Positions 17,511-25,705 of a stretch of 64,000 nucleotides of DNA are shown piece by piece. The DNA is from Bradyrhizobium erythrophlei. GTDB taxonomy: Bacteria; Pseudomonadota; Alphaproteobacteria; Rhizobiales; Xanthobacteraceae. Both the position numbers and the translations under genes were made by a program. The notes below the pieces were generated by a model. It had not been told where the DNA came from, searched no databases, and saw only the letters and a list, made by a program, of their open reading frames with translations. The first letter of the stretch is position 1, and every line of letters begins with the position of its first letter. Location: the NCBI RefSeq assembly GCF_900129505.1, contig NZ_LT670818.1, positions 3,410,001 through 3,474,000 of the forward strand, read 5' to 3'.

Positions 17511-18206
17511 TTAGTCGCCGGTTATGGAGCGGATGGCGTCGCGGATCGTGTCGACGACAAATCGTGGAGCAGTGACGATAGGCGTGTGATCGACCGCATG
17601 CGCCTTTACCTTCGCCTTCATCCGCGCCGCCATGTAGCGCTGCGTTTCCGGCAGGATCATCCGGTCGCCTTCTGCGACCAGGAACCAGCTCGGAACGTCC
17701 TTCCAGAGCGGGCGCCCGACCGGGACCGTGATGCACTCCAGCGAAATCGGCCGCTGCACTGCCATGAGTACAGCTCGATCATCCGAGGATGCGTTTGGCG
17801 CGAACGCCGTCGCGAAGGCTGCTTCGGATAGCCAGATCAGGCCGTTGCTATCCGGTGAGAGCTTCGGCGCCTGGGGATGGGGTTCGAGACGATAGAATAC
17901 GTCTGCGACCTTCTCGCCCTCATCGGGCGCGAGCGCGGTGACGTAGACCAGTGCTTTCACGCGCTCGGGGCGTACCAGCGCGATGACTGCACCGGCATAA
18001 GCGTGTCCGGCCACGACGATCGGCCCTTCCGTCCGGTCCAGGCTGCGATTGAGCGCGGCAACGTCATCGGCGAGCGAGGTCAGCGGAAGCGGCGCCGCCA
18101 TCACCTTGATAGCGTCCGCCTTTAGCGCCGTGATGACGCGCGCCCAGCTCGATCCATCCGCCCATGCTCCATGCGCGAGCACCACGCTCACATCCTTTAT
18201 CGCCAT
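17511..18206 (-). CDS. Alpha/beta hydrolase-fold protein lacking the nucleophile Ser
   Basis: A 231-residue protein of the small esterase family of plant methylesterases and bacterial EstC-like enzymes (VLAHGAWADGSSWARVI near the start, LTSLADDVAALNRSL). The nucleophile elbow, normally GHSxGG, reads GHAYAG at residues 67-72, so Ser is Ala69. The acid region (AEGDRMI) and the His (VDHTPIV) remain. The related protein at 25706-26467 has the intact GHSWGG. It is either inactive, a ligand-binding protein, or part of a subfamily with different chemistry. Start ATG 18206 follows GGGAG. Confidence 0.8.
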   Translation of the reverse strand: MAIKDVSVVLAHGAWADGSSWARVITALKADAIKVMAAPLPLTSLADDVAALNRSLDRTEGPIVVAGHAYAGAVIALVRPERVKALVYVTALAPDEGEKVADVFYRLEPHPQAPKLSPDSNGLIWLSEAAFATAFAPNASSDDRAVLMAVQRPISLECITVPVGRPLWKDVPSWFLVAEGDRMILPETQRYMAARMKAKVKAHAVDHTPIVTAPRFVVDTIRDAIRSITGD

Positions 18207-18240
18207 TTCATTGCTCCCGATCGCGAGGCGCCGCCAGCGC

Positions 18241-18312
18241 GTAACCTATCTAGTAGCTATTGACAGGTTACGGTCGCGCGCCATAACTTGTCAACCGGTG
18301 TCTAACAGGTTA
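18241..18312. promoter_or_regulatory. Candidate operator with spaced repeats in a divergent promoter
   Basis: Between the hydrolase start (18206) and the CGNR regulator start (18345) are two direct copies of ACAGGTTA at 18263-18270 and 18305-18312, 42 bases apart, about four helical turns. GTAACCT at 18241-18247 is the inverse of AGGTTAC at 18265-18271, and CATAAC at 18282-18287 is the inverse of GTTATG at 18309-18314. This arrangement suits a dimeric regulator controlling both directions. Confidence 0.5.
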
Positions 18313-18344
18313 TGCGACTGGAGCCAGCTCTGGAGGGGCCGATT

Positions 18345-18968
18345 GTGCATCACAGAATGCCAGCGATTTTTATTGCCGATTCGCCCGGTCTCGACTTCCT
18401 GAATTCGATCGCCACGCCGGTCGATACGGTTGTTGACTGGCTGGACAGTGGCGATGGGCTGTTGAGGTGGCTAGCTCAAGCCAAGCTTGTTCCAGCGGAT
18501 GTTCTGGAGGAGCTGAAAGCGCGAGCAACGCGTGGTGAGTTGGACAAGGTTGCGGGCAAGGCGCGTGAGCTGCGCGAGTGGTTCAGGGGCTTCGCGCGCA
18601 AGCATATGGGCCGGCCGCTGACGCCCAGAGCGCTTCAGGAACTAGGTCCCTTGAACAGGTTGCTGGAACGCGACGAGGCGTTCAGCCAGATATCACGGCA
18701 TCCGCATGGCGATGGCGGCCCGCTTGAACTGCGGTTGATGCGGCGCTGGCGATCTCCTGAATCCCTGCTGCTGCCGATCGGCGAAGCGCTGGCGAAATTT
18801 GTGTGTGAAGAAGATTTTACCGATATGAAGGCGTGCGAGGGACATGCGTGCACGCTGGTGTTCGCCGACCATACAAGAAGGCGGGCAAGAAGATGGTGCA
18901 GCATGGCTGTCTGCGGCAATCGCGCCAAACAGGCCGCGCACCGCAGCCGGCTCAAGAACGGGCACTGA
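18345..18968 (+). CDS. ABATE-domain/CGNR zinc-finger transcriptional regulator
   Basis: A 207-residue protein. The N-terminal ABATE domain begins with FIADSPGLDFLNSIATP and DTVVDWLDSGDGLLRWL. The C-terminal treble-clef CGNR zinc finger is complete: C..HAC, then RRRARRWCSMAVCGNRAK. This family (former DUF1470) is thought to combine ligand sensing with DNA binding. Start GTG 18345 has GGAGG 8 bases upstream; ATG 18357 is an alternative without a good site. It is divergent from two alpha/beta hydrolases and probably regulates them. Confidence 0.8.
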   Translation: MHHRMPAIFIADSPGLDFLNSIATPVDTVVDWLDSGDGLLRWLAQAKLVPADVLEELKARATRGELDKVAGKARELREWFRGFARKHMGRPLTPRALQELGPLNRLLERDEAFSQISRHPHGDGGPLELRLMRRWRSPESLLLPIGEALAKFVCEEDFTDMKACEGHACTLVFADHTRRRARRWCSMAVCGNRAKQAAHRSRLKNGH

Positions 18969-19014
18969 CGGACCGACGAACTCCGGGCAAGGGGCGCAAC
19001 AAGACAGGAGTCCA

Positions 19015-19078
19015 TGGCACGGCCATCACCCCTTTTTCACGTAGAGAACCAATCAACGTCCTTCCGAACTTCGGGTTC
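19015..19078. repeat. 64-bp dispersed repeat, copy 2
   Basis: Second copy of the element at 16388-16451, same orientation, 58/64 identical. Here the minus strand also reads AAAAAGGGGTGATGGCC, a ribosome-site-like stretch with an ATG, but the frame behind it stops after 24 codons, so no gene is supported. It lies in the 228-base gap between the CGNR regulator and the second Gre-like gene. Confidence 0.75.
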
Positions 19079-19196
19079 AGTGCGGACGGCGTCAAGCACC
19101 ATAAGCCGTCGCGCGAGGCTTACGCCCACGTCGAGAAAGCGCCTGGCGTTGAGCTAAGCGTGGTTCCGAACATCGGCGGCGTCCAGTGTGGGCGTG

Positions 19197-19679
19197 CTAC
19201 GAGATCGCAATGATCTCGAGCTCTTGACCGGATGTGGCGACTACATCCCCGACAGCCTTGCCCATCAGAACCCGTGCCACTGGGGATGCGAAGGAAATAG
19301 ATCCGGCCTTGGGGTCCGCTTCGTCCTCTCCCACGATGTAATATGTCTGTACGCGCCCATCATCGCGCCTGAAGGTCACCGTGCTGCCAAAGGCAACGAT
19401 ATCAGTCGACGTCGGCTTGGTGACGACCTGAGCCGACCGAACTCGGGCCGCAAAGTAGCGCCCATCGCGCAAGGGGGTTGCCGCCTGCCGTCGCCGTTCA
19501 TTCACGTCTTCGATCTTCTGCGCCGCCTCGAACGCTTCGCGAGCCTGGCGGAGCTGAAGTTCCAGAGCCTTCAATCCTGCTTCCGTCACGAGATTCGGAT
19601 GAGGGGAAACGGCGCGGTCAGGCAGCAGAAGCTCCGACGCGGTTTCGGCACTGTCCTCCTTGGTGAAAGCAACGCTCAA
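19197..19679 (-). CDS. GreA/GreB-like transcription elongation factor family protein, second copy
   Basis: A 160-residue paralogue of the protein at 3584-4048. The same layout is seen: HPNLVTEAGLKALELQL, a helical hairpin, then the Gre C-terminal domain (FGSTVTFRRDDGRVQTYYIV, GEDEADPKAGSISFASPVAR). The GreA acidic tip motif is again absent. The start is TTG 19679 with AGGAG upstream. Two such genes within 16 kb suggest specialised RNA polymerase-binding factors; the targets are unknown. Confidence 0.8.
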   Translation of the reverse strand: MSVAFTKEDSAETASELLLPDRAVSPHPNLVTEAGLKALELQLRQAREAFEAAQKIEDVNERRRQAATPLRDGRYFAARVRSAQVVTKPTSTDIVAFGSTVTFRRDDGRVQTYYIVGEDEADPKAGSISFASPVARVLMGKAVGDVVATSGQELEIIAIS

Positions 19680-19784
19680 AGCTCAGACTCCTCTTAAGTT
19701 AGTCGTTCGCGTGTCGTTTTAATCAAGAGGTCGTTCACTCCTGCTGCAAAGCGGCCGCCAGCCGTTGAAAACATGCCAGGAGGC

Positions 19785-20807
19785 TTAGCGCCACCCGAGC
19801 GCCGGAGCCACGTGTGTCAGGATCGATTCAATGACGTGCACATTGTAGGCCACGCCGAGTTGGTTGGGGACGGTCAGCAGTAACGTGTCGGCCTCACTGA
19901 TGGCCTCGTCCTTCATCAGCTGCTCAATCAGAACGCCCAGCTCGGCAGCATAACCGCGCCCGAAAATCGCCTGGGTCTGCGGGTCGATGAAGCCGATCTG
20001 GTCATCGTCTTCTCCACCACGGCCGAAATAGGTGCGGTCGCGATCGTCCATGATGGCGACGATGCTGCGGCTGACGGACACGCGAGGCTCGCGCCCGTGG
20101 CCCGCCTCCTTCCAGGCTGAGCGGTAGGCTCTGATCTGGGCAGCCTGCTGGATGTGGAAGGGTTCGCCTGTTTCGTTGTTCTTGAGCGTCGAACTTTGGA
20201 GGTTCATGCCCAACTTCGCCGCCCATATCGCCGTGGCGTTCGAGCCGGCTCCCCACCAGATGCGATCGCGGAGTCCCGAGGAGTGCGGTTCAAGACGCAG
20301 CAATCCCGGCGGGTTTGGAAACATCGGACGCGGATTGGGCTGCGCGAAGCCCTGGCCGCGCAGCACGTCCAGAAAAACCTCTGTGTGGCGCCGCCCCATG
20401 TCGGCATCTGTTTCGCCCTCGGCCGGCTGATAGCCGAAATAGCGCCATCCATCGATGACCTGCTCGGGCGACCCTCTGCTGAGCCCAAGTTGCAGGCGGC
20501 TGCCCGAGATGAGATCGGCCGCGCCGGCATCTTCGGCCATGTAGAGCGGGTTCTCGTAGCGCATGTCGATGACCGCCGTGCCTATCTCGATGCGGCTGGT
20601 TTTTGCGCCGACGGCTGCCAGCAAAGGGAAAGGCGAGGCGAGTTGGCGGGCGAAGTGATGAACGCGAAAATAGGCGCCGTCGGCGCCCAACTCCTCGGCC
20701 GCGACGGCGAGGTCGATGGATTGCAGCAGCGCGTCCGCCGCCGAGCGGGTCTGCGACTGGGAAGAGGGCGTCCAGTGGCCGAACGATAGGAATCCAATGT
20801 GTTTCAT
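19785..20807 (-). CDS. LLM class flavin-dependent oxidoreductase
   Basis: A 340-residue luciferase-like monooxygenase. Family features: FLSFGHW near the start, ELGADGAYFRVHHFARQLASP, AAVGAKTSRIEIGTAVIDMR, and LISGSRLQLGLSRGSPEQVI. It would use reduced FMN or F420 from a partner reductase, none of which is adjacent. The TIM-barrel appears full length. Start ATG 20807. Substrate unknown; related proteins act on alkanes, sulfonates or aldehydes. Confidence 0.85.
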   Translation of the reverse strand: MKHIGFLSFGHWTPSSQSQTRSAADALLQSIDLAVAAEELGADGAYFRVHHFARQLASPFPLLAAVGAKTSRIEIGTAVIDMRYENPLYMAEDAGAADLISGSRLQLGLSRGSPEQVIDGWRYFGYQPAEGETDADMGRRHTEVFLDVLRGQGFAQPNPRPMFPNPPGLLRLEPHSSGLRDRIWWGAGSNATAIWAAKLGMNLQSSTLKNNETGEPFHIQQAAQIRAYRSAWKEAGHGREPRVSVSRSIVAIMDDRDRTYFGRGGEDDDQIGFIDPQTQAIFGRGYAAELGVLIEQLMKDEAISEADTLLLTVPNQLGVAYNVHVIESILTHVAPALGWR

Positions 20808-21174
20808 ACAGGCAATCTAAGCTCTTCCCGTCGATTTGCGACCGTCGCTGTGGCGGGCTGCCCCCTCGCACCGGGCCCGGGCTCGACGGCTCGTCGCCGT
20901 CAGGAGGGGCGACGCCGATTTCGGCGGACGCTTGTTGCTGGCGCAAAGCACCCGACGGCCCATGTTTAACCAAAAACCCTTCGAAATGCCAAAGGCAAGT
21001 TATGGGTTGAAAGGGAGGGCGCAGCGCTACCGCTGCGTCCTCCCGCCTGACACGCGGCGACCCACGGCCAACCCAATGCGCGCAAGGAGATTGCGGCGGA
21101 GTCCGTTGACACTGCCGAGCGGGGACACGACATATCCTGTACCGTCGATCGAGGTCACGGCTCAGGAGCAAGAT
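20808..21174. other. Gap without a supported gene, repeat relics
   Basis: This 367-base divergent gap should hold promoters for the monooxygenase and the cyclase. GACGGC (20885-20890) and GCCGTC nearby form a short hairpin in a context similar to the end of the 64-bp repeat at 16388. TGGCGCAAAGC followed by CCCGACGG near 20938 recurs at about 32302, so both places carry pieces of the same relic family. No coding sequence with a start and ribosome site is convincing. Confidence 0.5.
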
Positions 21175-22374
21175 ATGGACGCGCCACCAAACATCGATCC
21201 CGTCACCGCGCATTCTGACAGCGACGTTGTGCACTGGCTGACAAACGACACGCGCGATGAGCGCTTCATTGACAATATTTTCGCTGAGCTGTGTGTCCGG
21301 CTCCAGCGGGCGGGCATTCCCGTCAAGCGGGCGTCGCTTCATGTCCTGATCCACCATCCGCAATGGCTTGGTGCCCGGATCATGTGGGCCGACGGGATGC
21401 GCGCGGCCGTGATTGAGAGAGTCGACTACGATGTCAGGGGGCGATCCGAATACATCGATAGTCCCGCCAACGAAATCCATGACGGCGCCACCGAGGTACG
21501 CGAGAATCTCGAACGCGATCCATCGCTTGGCCGCAAGCACGCCCTCTATGACGAGATGCGGGCGAAAGGCCTGACCGACTATGTGGCGTGGCCGCTGTAC
21601 CATACGCTCGGCAAGCGGCATATCGTGACCTTTGCAACCGACCGGCCCGGAGGTTTCAACGACGCGCATATCGCCGGCCTGCTGAAGCTATTGCCGGTCC
21701 TGGCGCTGGTCAGCGAAATCCGTATCAAGAACCGGCTGGCGCGAACGCTGCTCGAAACCTATGTCGGGTCGCACGCCGGCGAGCTCATTCTGGCCGGCGC
21801 CACCAGGCGCGGAAGCGGGACGACGGTACGCGCCGCCATCATGATCTGCGACCTGCGTGATTTTACCAGGATCTCCGACAACTGGCCGCGCGATGACGTC
21901 ATTGATCTTCTGAACGGGTATTTCGACGCGATGTCGGAGCCGATTGCACGACATGGCGGCGAAATATTGAAATTCATCGGCGACGGCCTGCTCGCCATTT
22001 TTCCGCTCAGCCAGCCGTCGGCCTGCGCAAATCTGCTGCGTGCCGTGGCCGAAGCCCGCCAGGCCATGGTTGCCCTGAACGAAAGGAACGGCGAAACCGG
22101 TCGCGCGCCGCTGAACTACGGCATCGGTGTCCACGTCGGAGACGTCATGTACGGCAATATCGGGTCGCGCACCCGGCTCGACTTCACGGTCATCGGTCCT
22201 GCGGTCAACATGGCTTCGCGTCTCGAAACCCTCACCAAACAATTGGGCAGAACGGTGCTGCTGTCCCGCTCGTTCGCCGACTTCGTCGAAAGCGATTTCG
22301 ATCTCGAACGCGTCGGCGAATATCCGGTCCGCGGCTTCAACGACCCGATCGAGCTGTTTGCGTATCACGGCTGA
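21175..22374 (+). CDS. Class III adenylate/guanylate cyclase
   Basis: A 399-residue soluble protein. The N-terminal 210 residues are an uncharacterised sensor-like region (VLIHHPQWLGARIMWADG). The catalytic CHD domain follows at about 220-395: metal Asp in ICDLRDFT, second Asp in LKFIGDGLLAIF, the adenine-specifying Lys/Asp pair (KFIGD; LDFTVIGPAVN) and the VNMASRLE transition-state Asn/Arg. It should therefore make cAMP. No membrane spans are seen. ATG 21175 has AGGAG upstream; the frame extends earlier to 20836 but that part is repeat-like. Confidence 0.85.
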   Translation: MDAPPNIDPVTAHSDSDVVHWLTNDTRDERFIDNIFAELCVRLQRAGIPVKRASLHVLIHHPQWLGARIMWADGMRAAVIERVDYDVRGRSEYIDSPANEIHDGATEVRENLERDPSLGRKHALYDEMRAKGLTDYVAWPLYHTLGKRHIVTFATDRPGGFNDAHIAGLLKLLPVLALVSEIRIKNRLARTLLETYVGSHAGELILAGATRRGSGTTVRAAIMICDLRDFTRISDNWPRDDVIDLLNGYFDAMSEPIARHGGEILKFIGDGLLAIFPLSQPSACANLLRAVAEARQAMVALNERNGETGRAPLNYGIGVHVGDVMYGNIGSRTRLDFTVIGPAVNMASRLETLTKQLGRTVLLSRSFADFVESDFDLERVGEYPVRGFNDPIELFAYHG

Positions 22375-22775
22375 ATGCCGATCTCAGGCGTTCGGTGCGC
22401 ACAACCTCGGCCTCGTAGGAGCCGGACTGGCCGTCATCGCACTCATCGTCGCGGAGGTCGCGACAAGTCGCAGATCTCGGCCGGAATGCAGGTGCTATAT
22501 GGGGCATGGTACTACGCCGCCCTTTTGAAGCCGTTCTCAACGAAGCGCGACAGGCACAGCATCCAGTCGCCGAAAACCTGAGAGCGGAAGGGCCCGACCC
22601 CTGGAAGACAAGTATTTTCGGGTCCTTTGCGAATCACTATCTTGCTCGCCTTTTGGAATCCCGTTAAACTTAGGGTACAAGGCGCTGCGTGCAATTAATC
22701 AGAAGTTGTTACTAAAATTGTTTCGAAATATCTGCACTGAACTCATCGCGCGCAGCGGCGCAGGGGGAGAGTGCC
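22375..22775. other. AT-richer gap without a supported gene
   Basis: These 401 bases separate the cyclase from the secreted cysteine-pair protein. Base composition falls clearly from about 22630 on (for example TTACTAAAATTGTTTCGAAA near 22708). A 60-codon minus-strand frame at 22512-22694 exists but has no ribosome site and no family I recognise. The left edge of the compositionally distinct segment probably lies here. Confidence 0.5.
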
Positions 22776-24458
22776 ATGTTTCAAAGAATAATTCTCGCGA
22801 CACTTGTTTTGATCGTGTTAGCGCCCCAGCCTGGGCGTTCGCAGCCCAGACCATTGGTTCCTCCGGCGTGGCCAATTCTCGCCCAAAATGTCAATAAGGC
22901 ACCCTCGTGTGTTTTCTGGACTCCGCAGACGACGGGAAAGCCAGAATATTTTTGTGCCGTCATAGTCGCTGATCCCTCACGCGACTTGGACACCAGTCTC
23001 TGTCCCGCGAGCACCTCCCCGAACTGTGCCGTGGGAGCATTGCGTGCGGTTCGGATCGATCCGGCAACGGGTACGGTGACTGTTGGTCCCCCTGGCCCAA
23101 CCCAGTCAATCATACTGCAACAGAATCCAGATAGCGTCACCTGCGCAGTTATCCCGCCGGGCTTTGGCCATCCTCAATCAGTGCAATGCCTTTATGATTC
23201 GGTTGAACGAGTCGGTTGGAACGGCACGAACTGGTGGAGCGTCACTATCGGAACGAACCCCACTGGGATCCAAGGGCCGGGACCGGACCCCGGCATTCTA
23301 GTGAGCTCCAACCTCAGCTGCGCTCCATGGATCGGATCGGCCACGACGACCTGCTTTGGAATTGAGACCGTGTTCCAAAACGGGCTGCCGTCGGTCTACG
23401 TGGTTGATCAATGGACAAGAGATTCCGGGACACACGATTGGGCCAGGGCTTCCAATAACCCTCTCAGTCCCGGTCTCGATCCAATGGGGTCTACCCTACC
23501 AAACACAGGGCCGCTGGTATGCTCTGCGACTGCTCCGGGCCTATTTGCGTGTATCCTGATCGCGAATCGCAAGCTGTTTGAGGTGACTGGGAGCACCAAC
23601 CCAGCGGCGGATGGCGTCGCGTGGCCGCCGTTAGTCGCGGGCGCGAATGAATTTGTGCACAGCGGAGTCAACACGGGACAAGCATGTGTCACGTTTCCAT
23701 CCGCTACGTCGGCGCCCGCTCGCGCTGATTGTTTTTTCGGGGACGGTGGTCTCATCCCTGCGCCGCCGCCCCCTTTGATTCCCTGCGAGTTCGGCTCGCA
23801 CGGGCAAATCCTGCGATGCCAAAAGGGTCTCCCAGCGTCGTGGGGACTTTTCTGGGCGCCAGATGATGCAAGCCGCCCTGTTCAAATCGCGATGCTTGAG
23901 CAATTCCAGTTGAAGGCAACACCAAGTTGTATCGGTTGGAGCGCAGGGCAGATCGAGTGTTTTTACCCGAATAAGGCCCTTTCTGACTCGGTGACAAGCA
24001 GTGAGACCAATGCGAATATTTTTCACGTCCTCAGCTACAATACCGATCATGGCGGCAACCTGCTACGCGAGGAGCTTGCGTTCGACCTGTTGAGAAATGG
24101 TATCGTCATGAACACAGGATTTTGGCAGGAGTCTCTCGGGGTCGCGGCGCCGACGACAGAACTAGGCAGGGTGACTGTAAGGGGGCATAGTATATTGGCC
24201 CCCGTTCAAAATCCGAAGTCGCTTAGTTCATTTGCTTGCTTCAAGGGCCCGCCATTTCAGTCGTTCTGCGTCGCCGGCTTGATCGACTCAAGATTTGCAA
24301 CCGTCAACCCTCCGACAACTGCAACTATACCGACCTATCGAGCCTCACGTCGGCTCGTGTTTAATCTGGTGGGCAACCCTAATGGCGTCGCGCCGCAAGA
24401 GCCGCCGACTATCCTAAAGGTGAGCGTTCCAGTCGGAGTAAGGCAACCCAAACATTAG
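22776..24458 (+). CDS. Secreted protein with eight cysteine-pair modules, unknown family
   Basis: A 560-residue protein with a signal peptide (residues 1-22, cleavage near GRS-QP) and GGGGGAGA before ATG 22776. The mature part has eight regularly spaced Cys pairs: 45/60, 123/138, 182/193, 249/259, 304/319, 337/348, 385/395, 488/498, plus 76/84. Most pairs sit in a C-x(9-14)-C hairpin, often followed by an aromatic or aliphatic residue and Trp-rich strands (NGTNWWSV, YVVDQWT). Spacing of about 50-90 residues suggests repeated beta-sheet blades, as in lectin-type propellers. Base composition is lower in GC than its neighbours, so it may be acquired. I do not recognise the family. Confidence 0.7.
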   Translation: MFQRIILATLVLIVLAPQPGRSQPRPLVPPAWPILAQNVNKAPSCVFWTPQTTGKPEYFCAVIVADPSRDLDTSLCPASTSPNCAVGALRAVRIDPATGTVTVGPPGPTQSIILQQNPDSVTCAVIPPGFGHPQSVQCLYDSVERVGWNGTNWWSVTIGTNPTGIQGPGPDPGILVSSNLSCAPWIGSATTTCFGIETVFQNGLPSVYVVDQWTRDSGTHDWARASNNPLSPGLDPMGSTLPNTGPLVCSATAPGLFACILIANRKLFEVTGSTNPAADGVAWPPLVAGANEFVHSGVNTGQACVTFPSATSAPARADCFFGDGGLIPAPPPPLIPCEFGSHGQILRCQKGLPASWGLFWAPDDASRPVQIAMLEQFQLKATPSCIGWSAGQIECFYPNKALSDSVTSSETNANIFHVLSYNTDHGGNLLREELAFDLLRNGIVMNTGFWQESLGVAAPTTELGRVTVRGHSILAPVQNPKSLSSFACFKGPPFQSFCVAGLIDSRFATVNPPTTATIPTYRASRRLVFNLVGNPNGVAPQEPPTILKVSVPVGVRQPKH

Positions 24459-24595
24459 TGCATGCTCTAACGTTGAAGTTCGTTTTACGGAGCAGCAACG
24501 GCGTGTATCGAACGCCGTGCGGCTTGAAGGACTGCACGCAGAGGGACGTTATAGTGCAGCGTCCGTGTTGGCAGCAAAAAAATAAGGAGCCAAAT

Positions 24596-25621
24596 TCATT
24601 GGGCGGGTACCGACATCCGCGTCGTGTATTCGCCGGGTATCCACATAAACCTTTCCGTCCTTTCTCCGACATGGCCAAGGCCGGGAAAGGAAATGTGAGC
24701 GGCGCCGATCCAGTAGCGTTGCTTCGCGGCGTCGGCAAAGATGCGCTCGCGGTCGGCTTCGGCCTGGTTTTCGTCGGTGTCGTATTCGACGGTGACGGAC
24801 GGGTCGGGAAACTGGATAGGGGCGACGTGCACGACGTCTCCCCACACCAAAAGCTTTTGTCCTCTGCTTTCGACCATATACGAAGTGTGGCCGGGGGTAT
24901 GCCCGGGTGTCGGTATGGCGCGGATGCCTGGTAGCATTTCCTGCTCGCCCTCGAATGGCAGGTACCGGCCGGCGAGGATGTAAGGTTTCAGCGAAGCCTT
25001 GTCGCCTTCGAACATCGGCCGCAGGAAGTCGTGGGCCGCCCTCTCGTTTTCGTCGTTCAGCCAGTAATCGGCGTCGAGTTTGCTCGACCGGATGATGGCA
25101 TTCGGGAAGGCCGCGATTCCGCCGGGTGCGATCCCGCCGACGTGATCGGCATGCAGATGCGTCAACAGCACCTCATCGACCTGCTCCGGCTGATATCCGG
25201 ACGCGCGAAGATTCTCGATCAGGTGTCCGCAGCATGAACCGTAAAGCGTGCCGGCGCCGCTATCGATCAGGACCAGCTTGCTACCGGTGTTGATCAGGAA
25301 GGCGTTGATAGAGCCTTCGGTCGGAGCTTTCAGGTCCGAGGCGGCAAGCAGAGCGTTCGCCTGTTCGGGATCGTCCGTGAACAGTTTCGATCGTCCGGCC
25401 GATTTATCAGCCCTTGCCTTCGTGAGTACCTCGGCGGCGGGAAACGGATGGGTGCCGTCGAGCAGGGCGGTGATTTCGAAATCGCCCAGCACCATGCGAT
25501 AAAAGCCGGGCGCCTGCAGCCGTACCTGCGGCGCGGCGGCGGAAACCGGCGCGGGGACGGTCCACGCGGCAGCTCCCAGGAGCAATGCGAACCATAACGT
25601 GCATGTTGACCGGGTCTTCAT
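24596..25621 (-). CDS. Secreted MBL-fold metallo-hydrolase
   Basis: A 341-residue protein with a Sec signal peptide (cleavage near VSA, residue 28) and the metallo-beta-lactamase core: HLHADH at 155-160, the second metal His in PTPGHTPGHTS, the bridging Asp in VWGDVVHV, and a final His in IGAAHISFPG. The long N-terminal region and PGHTPGH motif resemble lactonase and alkylphosphatase-like MBLs, including some quorum-quenching enzymes; that activity is only a possibility. It should be periplasmic. ATG 25621 has GGAGAG upstream. It follows the hydrolase gene at 25706 by 84 bases, same strand. Confidence 0.85.
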   Translation of the reverse strand: MKTRSTCTLWFALLLGAAAWTVPAPVSAAAPQVRLQAPGFYRMVLGDFEITALLDGTHPFPAAEVLTKARADKSAGRSKLFTDDPEQANALLAASDLKAPTEGSINAFLINTGSKLVLIDSGAGTLYGSCCGHLIENLRASGYQPEQVDEVLLTHLHADHVGGIAPGGIAAFPNAIIRSSKLDADYWLNDENERAAHDFLRPMFEGDKASLKPYILAGRYLPFEGEQEMLPGIRAIPTPGHTPGHTSYMVESRGQKLLVWGDVVHVAPIQFPDPSVTVEYDTDENQAEADRERIFADAAKQRYWIGAAHISFPGLGHVGERTERFMWIPGEYTTRMSVPAQ

Positions 25622-25661
25622 CGTGGTCTCTCCATCGGTTTTGAAGATGCGGCTCGCCGCC

Positions 25662-25695
25662 CAAGGCGCTTCGCGGCATTGATGAGTGCGCCTTG
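25662..25695 (-). other. Stem-loop between hydrolase and MBL genes
   Basis: CAAGGCGC at 25662-25669 pairs perfectly with GCGCCTTG at 25688-25695 over an 18-base loop in the 84-base gap. It could be a partial terminator or mRNA-stability element between the two minus-strand genes. No T-run follows. Confidence 0.4.
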
Positions 25696-25705
25696 AGCGC
25701 CGGGC

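Noticed and set aside
22512..22694. 60-codon minus-strand frame in the gap before the cysteine-pair gene
   Set aside because: No ribosome site and no recognisable homologue; kept as unannotated.
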